Assembly: GCA_031551775.1 (NCBI GenBank)
Contig: JAVBND010000006.1
Span: 1-64,000 of the forward strand
Length of the DNA: 64,000 nucleotides
Reading direction: 5' to 3'
Source of the DNA: Anaerozeibacter sp031551775
Lineage (GTDB): Bacteria > Bacillota > Clostridia > Christensenellales > Aristaeellaceae
The notes beneath the pieces were generated by a model that searched no databases, had not been told where the DNA came from, and saw nothing but the letters and a program-made list of their open reading frames with translations. The position numbers were made by a program, and so were the translations under genes. This document shows positions 59,375 through 64,000 of the stretch, in pieces (within the stretch, counting starts at the first letter, position 1; every line of letters starts with the position of its first letter).

Positions 59375-60616
59375 ATGGCAAACCAGAACGTGAACAAGAC
59401 CCAGTCGGCTGGCGTTTCGGCATCGATGCAGACCTACTACGACAAGAAGATGATCATGGACATGAAGCCCAAGCTCGTGCATTACGAGTACGGGCAGAAG
59501 CGGCCGCTGCCGCTGGGCTCGGGCAAACTGGTGCAATTTCGCAAGTGGACGCCGTTTGCGGCGCAGACGGGCGCGCTGGAGGAGGGCGTGGTGCCCGACG
59601 GGCAGGCGCTCTCACTCACCGAGGTGAACGCTCAAATCAATCAATACGGCGGGTATGTCGCGGTGAGCGACCTCTTGGACATGACGGCGCTTGACCCGGT
59701 GGTCAACGACAGCGTGGAACTGATGGCTGACCAAGGCGCGCTGACAATCGATACCCTGACGCGCGAGGAGCTCGCCAAGGGCACCAACGTCATTTACGCC
59801 CAGGATGCGAGCGGCGTTCCCGCCAGCGGGCGCGCGGCGCTGACCGCAAAAAACAAGCTGACTTCGACCGAGCTTCGCAAGGCGGTGCGCCTGCTCAAGA
59901 AGAACAAAGCGCCCCAGTTCATGCGCGCGGGCAAGGGGTACTATGTGGCCATCGTCGGCCCCGACTCGGTTTACGACCTGCAGTCCGATCAGACGTGGCA
60001 GGACGTGAGCAAGTATCAGGAGAGCGAACAGATCTATTCCGGCGAAATTGGGCGGCTGTTTGGCGTGATCGTGATCGAGACAAGCGAGGCACACTTCTTT
60101 CATCCTGCGGGTGAGATTGTAAGCGGGTACGCGACATTCACCACCGCCGCAACCGGCGCATACACCGCCGCGACGCCCTCGCTCTTGGTGAGCGCGAAGA
60201 ACCTGACGGCGGATCAGCTTTCAAGACTTTCCGGTACCTACATCGTGGTTGGCGGCGAGCGCGCAAAGATCACCTCCGCGGCGGCGCACGCGACGCCTGC
60301 GAACGGAACCGTGCTGACGCTTGAAAATCCGCTTTCGGGGAGTGCCGCGAGCTACAATTCGGTGACGGTCTATCCCGACGGCGGCGGCGCGGACGGAAGC
60401 GACGTGGCTTCCACCCTGGTGCTCGGCAAGGACGCATACGGCGTAATCGACCTTGAGGGCAAGAACGTGCGCGCCATCATCAAGAATCGAGGCAGCGCCG
60501 GTACCGCCGACCCGCTCGATCAAATCTCCACTGTCGGCTGGAAAGTGGCCGGGTTTGCCGCAAAGATTTTGCAGGACGCCTGGCTGGTGCGCATTGAGCA
60601 TGGCTTCACGGCCTAG
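59375..60616 (+). CDS. N4-gp56 family major capsid protein
   Basis: A 413-residue capsid protein of the HK97 fold, N4-gp56 family. N-terminal QTYYDKKMIMDMKPKLVHYEYGQKRPLP, KLVQFRKWTPF near 50, the QINQYGGYVAVSDLLDMTALDP segment near 87-108, and C-terminal DPLDQISTVGWKVAGFAAKILQDAWLVRIEHG near 380-410 are typical of the family. An extra beta-rich insertion of about 90 residues (about 255-345) lies before the C-terminal part, probably a surface domain. GGGAGG precedes the ATG. Confidence 0.88.
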   Translation: MANQNVNKTQSAGVSASMQTYYDKKMIMDMKPKLVHYEYGQKRPLPLGSGKLVQFRKWTPFAAQTGALEEGVVPDGQALSLTEVNAQINQYGGYVAVSDLLDMTALDPVVNDSVELMADQGALTIDTLTREELAKGTNVIYAQDASGVPASGRAALTAKNKLTSTELRKAVRLLKKNKAPQFMRAGKGYYVAIVGPDSVYDLQSDQTWQDVSKYQESEQIYSGEIGRLFGVIVIETSEAHFFHPAGEIVSGYATFTTAATGAYTAATPSLLVSAKNLTADQLSRLSGTYIVVGGERAKITSAAAHATPANGTVLTLENPLSGSAASYNSVTVYPDGGGADGSDVASTLVLGKDAYGVIDLEGKNVRAIIKNRGSAGTADPLDQISTVGWKVAGFAAKILQDAWLVRIEHGFTA

Positions 60617-60635
60617 GAAAGGAGGAGGGACTGAG

Positions 60636-60887
60636 ATGGTCAATACCACGAACGGGGAAACGAAAAACCGCGCCATGTCGATGCATGAGATTGACCGCGC
60701 GTTTGAGGGCGTGGCGGGGGCATTGAAAAAAGCGCCGCGCGTTCGGATCAAGCTCCCGCTGACCGGCAGCGGCGACGAGGTTGTGGAGCTTGGGTACAAC
60801 GGGCGCATGTTCCTGATCAGGCGCGGCGAAACGGTCGAACTGCCAACGCCCTTGGTCGAGGTGCTGGAGCGGGCTGGGGTACTGTAA
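60636..60887 (+). CDS. small protein of the phage module
   Basis: An 83-residue protein starting at ATG 60636 behind GGAGGAGGG. It has a helical half and a beta-rich half (RIKLPLTGSGDEVVELGYNGRMFLIRRGETVELP) that resembles small head-completion or capsid-stabilising proteins found behind capsid genes. No certain family. Confidence 0.6.
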   Translation: MVNTTNGETKNRAMSMHEIDRAFEGVAGALKKAPRVRIKLPLTGSGDEVVELGYNGRMFLIRRGETVELPTPLVEVLERAGVL

Positions 60888-60893
60888 AACAAG

Positions 60894-60925
60894 AGGCGGG
60901 TCGGGTTTTCGCCCGGCCCGCCTTT
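60894..60925 (+). terminator. hairpin inside the phage module
   Basis: AGGCGGGTCGGG at 60894-60905 pairs (one G-U) with CCCGGCCCGCCT at 60912-60923, followed by TTGG. The U-run is short, so it may only weaken transcription into the downstream genes. Confidence 0.65.
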
Positions 60926-60942
60926 GGATAAGGAGGGACTTT

Positions 60943-61302
60943 ATGACGCTGTCCGACATCAGGAGGCGCGCGCGCGAGCAGACCGGCGATCAGTATTCGA
61001 TCGATGCCGGGGATGACGCATTGCTGAACGATTACATCAATGAGGGCAACGCGGCGTTATACGGAGAGTACCGGCCGGAGGGCCTTGAACGACTGGTTGG
61101 CGACGCGGATGAAAGCGGGTTGCCCGAACTCCATCACGGAGCGCTCGCCGACTACGCCAGCTGGCGCATGCTCAGCAACTGCGGATCCGGCGCGCAGCAA
61201 CGCGCCCAATACTACTACATGCGTTTTCAACTCGCGTGCGTGCAGGTTTCGCGCCACTTCGAGCGCAGGGCACAGCTTAGGCGGCTCAGAAACAAGTTTT
61301 AG
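60943..61302 (+). CDS. head-tail adaptor-like protein
   Basis: A 119-residue helical protein. SDIRRRAREQTGDQ, then NDYINEGNAALYG and DYASWRMLS near residues 25-75 match the layout of gp6/gp4-like adaptors that join portal to tail in podovirus-like phages. The match is to architecture, not to a named family. AAGGAGG precedes the ATG at 60943. Confidence 0.6.
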   Translation: MTLSDIRRRAREQTGDQYSIDAGDDALLNDYINEGNAALYGEYRPEGLERLVGDADESGLPELHHGALADYASWRMLSNCGSGAQQRAQYYYMRFQLACVQVSRHFERRAQLRRLRNKF

Positions 61303-61322
61303 GGAATGGGGAGGCGGCGGGG

Positions 61323-62696
61323 ATGGATATACGGATCGAGCGCTTCATGGGCCTGAGCCAGAGCGTCGATGAGATGATCACGCCGGCGACGCACGCGGTT
61401 GAAGCCCAGAATGTCTCAACCGAGAGCGGGCGGCTGACGGTGGCGAGCGGATACCGAAGCTACGGCGCTGCGCAACTTTCAGGCGGCATAGGTACGCTTG
61501 CCGCGTTTTATCAGCGAAGCGAAGGCGTTTTGGCAAAGCGCCTGGTGGCGGTCAATCAGGAGCGGATTTCAACACTCTCGGATGGGACGTGGCGCACAAT
61601 TTATGAAGGCGCAGGCAGCGAACGCGCAAGCCACATCAACTACCAGCAAAACGGCGAAGACATTTTGCTCATGGGAGATGGGGTGAGGCCTGTGCTCAAG
61701 TGGGACGGCGGCGAGCAGATGGTGGCGCTATCAGGATGCGAGCGGAAGTTTGGTCACCTGACGCTCCATTACGAGCGCGTGTGGGGCAGCGGCCTTCAGA
61801 CCGAACCCGACGCGGTTTATTGGTCGCGCGCGTTTAACCCAGAGGATTGGACAGGCGACGAGGACAACCCCGATGCGGGCGGCGGCGTGGTGCTCATTCC
61901 GACATGGAACGGCGGGAGCGTCAAGGCGATCAAGACGCTGTTCAACGATGTGCTCGTGTTTAAGGACGATGATTTGTACAGGATTGTGGGCACCTATCCC
62001 GGCAACTATGAAGTGGCGCGCGTACATGGCGTGGTGGGACCGGTCGCGCCGATGAGCATTGCATGGGCGGCGGACGCCTGCTATTTTCTGGGCAGAAGCG
62101 GGCTGTGCGCGTACAACGGCGTGACTGTGTCGGGCGTTGGTGGCGGTGAGGTAAAAAGCGTGTTTGAGCGGGTCAACCCGCTCGCGGCAAACGGGGCGGT
62201 GAGCGCGATTTACCGCGACAAACTCTTTCTCGCGCTGGCGCTCGACGGGGCGCAAAGCAACAACGCCGTCCTCGAAGTGGACCTTAAGCGCGGCACGTAC
62301 CTCATCAAGACGGGGCTTGAAGCGCGCTGCTTTTTGCCCTTTGACGATGAGCTGCTCATGGCGGACGGGAGCGGACGGGTGTTCGTATATGGGGTCGGCG
62401 ACACCTATGCGGGGCAAAAGATCGACGCGTTTTGGCGCGCGCCATGGCAAACCCTGAATGGAAAGCGAGGGCGCTTTGCGGAGCTGGCGATGTTTGCGAG
62501 CGGGACGATGGACATTGTGCTTGAAACCGACGAAAGCCGCGTGATGCGCCGCGTGCGCTTGGGCGAAAGAATGCGTCCGGTGCGCGTGCCGCTCGGAGGG
62601 CGGGGACGCAGGTACTGCCTTACCATCAAAAATGTGGACGGAGGACGGTTCACCGTTGCGCCGGGGCTGACGGTCTCGGTTGAAGAAGACGACTGA
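61323..62696 (+). CDS. tail/packaged-DNA stabilisation-like protein, beta-propeller type
   Basis: A 457-residue protein rich in beta strands with many GG and W-D/W-N turns (GDGVRPVLKWDGG, IPTWNGGSVKAIKTLF, FKDDDLYRIVGTYPGNYEV, YFLGRSGLCAYNGVTVSG), spaced like blades of a propeller. P22 gp10-like stabilisation and nozzle proteins in podovirus modules have this form and gene position. The identity is tentative. The gene starts at 61323 after GGGGAGGCGG. Confidence 0.55.
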   Translation: MDIRIERFMGLSQSVDEMITPATHAVEAQNVSTESGRLTVASGYRSYGAAQLSGGIGTLAAFYQRSEGVLAKRLVAVNQERISTLSDGTWRTIYEGAGSERASHINYQQNGEDILLMGDGVRPVLKWDGGEQMVALSGCERKFGHLTLHYERVWGSGLQTEPDAVYWSRAFNPEDWTGDEDNPDAGGGVVLIPTWNGGSVKAIKTLFNDVLVFKDDDLYRIVGTYPGNYEVARVHGVVGPVAPMSIAWAADACYFLGRSGLCAYNGVTVSGVGGGEVKSVFERVNPLAANGAVSAIYRDKLFLALALDGAQSNNAVLEVDLKRGTYLIKTGLEARCFLPFDDELLMADGSGRVFVYGVGDTYAGQKIDAFWRAPWQTLNGKRGRFAELAMFASGTMDIVLETDESRVMRRVRLGERMRPVRVPLGGRGRRYCLTIKNVDGGRFTVAPGLTVSVEEDD

Positions 62697-62711
62697 AGGG
62701 AGCGGACAAAG

Positions 62712-63497
62712 ATGGCATCTGAATACTTTGGGCTTAAAGGCAAACTGGTCAAGGAGTACCAGCAAGTACTCAATGGCCTGGGCGCCAATGTCAAGGTGAA
62801 CGGCAAGTGGAACAAGAAGACCGAGGCGGCCTTCAACCAATACCGCGATCAATTCCTTGAGGCGATCGGGGTCAAGATCAAGGAGGCGGAGGCAAACCCC
62901 TACCAAATGATGGACTACGCCACACGGTCGGATGAAGAACTCAGTCATGCTGCGCAAAACGCGTATGGATCGCTGTACGCGGGCGAAATCGAAGCGCTTG
63001 AGCGCGGCGCGCGCGATCAACAGGCGGCGCTTCAAGGTCAAATTGACGCGCTGGAACCCGAGTATCAACAAAAGCTCGGCCAACTCGCCGAGCAATATGC
63101 CACCCAGCGACAGGCGCTTTCCGACCAGGCGCTATCGCGCGGGCTTGGCCGTTCCAGCTATGTGACTGATCTTTTTTCTGGCAGTCAAAAGCGCGAAATG
63201 AGCGACGGTCAAGCGCTGGCTTCGGCAACCGAAGCGCGCAAGCGGTCGCTGACCGATTCGATGACCAAGGTTACGGGCGATCTGGCGCACTCGACATCGC
63301 GCCTCTTAGGCGAGCGCGAATCGAAAATCCTTTCGGCCATCGACGAGTACAGAAAGGGCGAAAGCGACAAGAGCAATCAGGCGCTTCAGTACAACAATAC
63401 CCTCCTCGCGCAGCACAGAACACAAACGGAGCAAACACGCCAGTTTGAACAGCAACTTAAGCAGGCCATGACCATTGCCAGAATGAAGAAAAAGTAA
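62712..63497 (+). CDS. coiled-coil virion-like protein
   Basis: A 261-residue protein. The N-terminal 60 residues (KGKLVKEYQQVLNGLG...GKWNKKTEAAFNQYRDQFLEAIG) look like a peptidoglycan-binding-like helix bundle, and the rest is long Gln-rich helix (QQAALQGQIDALEPEYQQKLGQLAEQYATQRQAL). It could be an ejection or internal virion protein. Last gene of the module. Function is inferred. Confidence 0.55.
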   Translation: MASEYFGLKGKLVKEYQQVLNGLGANVKVNGKWNKKTEAAFNQYRDQFLEAIGVKIKEAEANPYQMMDYATRSDEELSHAAQNAYGSLYAGEIEALERGARDQQAALQGQIDALEPEYQQKLGQLAEQYATQRQALSDQALSRGLGRSSYVTDLFSGSQKREMSDGQALASATEARKRSLTDSMTKVTGDLAHSTSRLLGERESKILSAIDEYRKGESDKSNQALQYNNTLLAQHRTQTEQTRQFEQQLKQAMTIARMKKK

Positions 63498-63531
63498 TAA
63501 TATACATAATGTTGCATAATATGCAAACATG

Positions 63532-63580
63532 CGCGCCGTATGGAATGAACTGGATTTATTCCTCGCGGCGCGTCTTTCCC
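63532..63580 (+). terminator. terminator-like hairpin closing the phage-type module
   Basis: CGCGCCG (about 63533-63539) pairs with CGGCGCG about 28 nt later, with an inner GGAAT/ATTCC stem, then TCTTTCC. It lies between the module and the ABC binding-protein gene and marks its right border. Confidence 0.65.
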
Positions 63581-63654
63581 TCAAATCTTTGGAAAAGAGC
63601 AACGCGGCGTGAATAAAAAATTTAAAAACCGCAAAGTTTTAACAAGCAAAAGGG

Positions 63655-63683
63655 TTGTATTCGATGATGCTGTGATGTATAAT
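63655..63683 (+). promoter_or_regulatory. promoter of the amino-acid ABC binding-protein gene
   Basis: TTGTAT at 63655-63660 and TATAAT at 63678-63683, spacer 17 bp, 30 bp before the ATG. Confidence 0.85.
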
Positions 63684-63713
63684 GATTGCATAAATTGATC
63701 GGAGGAAGTATCC

Positions 63714-64000
63714 ATGACAAAGATGAAAATGATCCTCTCCCTGATGCTATGCCTGATCCTCCTGACCGGAACTGCCTTTGCGAAGGATTTTGTCGTGGGC
63801 ACCAACCCTGAGTTTCCGCCGTTTGAGTTTGTGGGCGACACCGGCGAGATTGAGGGAATTGACGCGGAAATCATTGCGGCGATCATTGAAAAGATGGATC
63901 CTTCCAATACCTGCGTAATCGAAGCGATGGAGTTTGATTCGCTGGTTCCCGCACTGGCGAGCGGCAAGATCGATGTGGCGATCGCGGGTATGTCGGTAAC
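63714..64000 (+). CDS. amino-acid ABC transporter substrate-binding protein, 5' part
   Basis: The gene runs off the window. The 95 codons present encode a signal peptide (MTKMKMILSLMLCLILLTGTAFA) and the start of an SBP_bac_3 domain: KDFVVGTNPEFPPFEFVGDTGEIEGIDAEIIAAIIEKM and SLVPALASGKIDVAIAGMSV, the usual N-terminal ligand-binding lobe of polar-amino-acid binding proteins. Whether a lipobox is used is unclear (LLTGTAFA has no Cys at the cleavage site). GGAGGAAG precedes the ATG. Confidence 0.9.
   Translation, partial: MTKMKMILSLMLCLILLTGTAFAKDFVVGTNPEFPPFEFVGDTGEIEGIDAEIIAAIIEKMDPSNTCVIEAMEFDSLVPALASGKIDVAIAGMSV

Noticed and set aside
57156..63497. Ordinary complete prophage
   Set aside because: No terminase, integrase, replication, tail fibre or lysis gene is present and host genes flank both sides.

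Overview
The window is a dense stretch of chromosome from a fairly GC-rich member of the Bacillota (Firmicutes), most likely an anaerobic, host-associated Clostridia lineage. This is an inference from gene content: WhiA, an LCP cell-wall enzyme, a SpoVK-like AAA protein, a tetrahydrofolate riboswitch in front of folT, KdpDE-type signalling, DUF1846 and YmaF proteins, strong AGGAGG-type ribosome sites, and many -35/-10 promoters with exactly 17 bp spacing. No 16S rRNA or other taxonomic marker is present, so genus and species cannot be given.

Layout. (1) 1-208: two serine tRNAs on the minus strand. (2) 648-11495: a catabolic operon (ASRT-like protein, creatinase/M24-like protein, phosphotriesterase-like hydrolase, sugar-type ABC transporter, two amidohydrolase-2 proteins, an arabinose/fucose-isomerase-fold protein), followed by a LacI-family regulator. 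Its promoter carries two near-identical LacI-type operators 98 bp apart, and a MITE-like inverted repeat sits inside the operon. (3) 11577-21667: threonine aldolase with a C_GCAxxG_C_C protein, an MBOAT/DHHW exopolysaccharide O-acetylation pair, murB-whiA, a DUF1846 protein with a SpoVK-like AAA ATPase, and a sugar-nucleotide epimerase. (4) 21693-31914: glycogen branching enzyme, an ABC-2 exporter, a KdpD/KdpE-like two-component system coupled to a DUF1538 membrane protein and a tandem PII-like protein, the THF-riboswitch-controlled folT, and thpR. (5) 31920-39483: a second fucose/arabinose-isomerase-family protein, YmaF, and a 2-oxoacid dehydrogenase operon (E2-E3-fused E1) running leftward. 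(6) 39455-48491: a Nudix hydrolase and a leftward six-gene operon (HelD-like helicase, two flavoproteins, RmuC, response regulator, 7TM histidine kinase). (7) 48463-57091: NAD synthetase, a tiny VVTEAP-repeat lipoprotein, galE, a membrane protein, a DUF4432 epimerase-like protein, a secreted fumarate-reductase-type flavoprotein, a phasin-like coiled-coil protein, and an LCP protein whose promoter predicts a leaderless mRNA. (8) 57156-63576: a compact phage virion module (portal, scaffold-like, N4-gp56-type capsid, small protein, adaptor-like, tail/stabilisation-like, coiled-coil protein) with no terminase, integrase, lysis or replication gene. (9) 63655-64000: promoter and start of an amino-acid ABC binding protein that runs off the window.

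The strongest candidates for something undescribed are the bounded capsid/portal cassette without DNA packaging or integration genes, the KdpDE-DUF1538-tandem-PII cluster (a probable nucleotide- or ion-responsive transport system), and the multi-hydrolase catabolic operon of unknown substrate with its two-operator control region.
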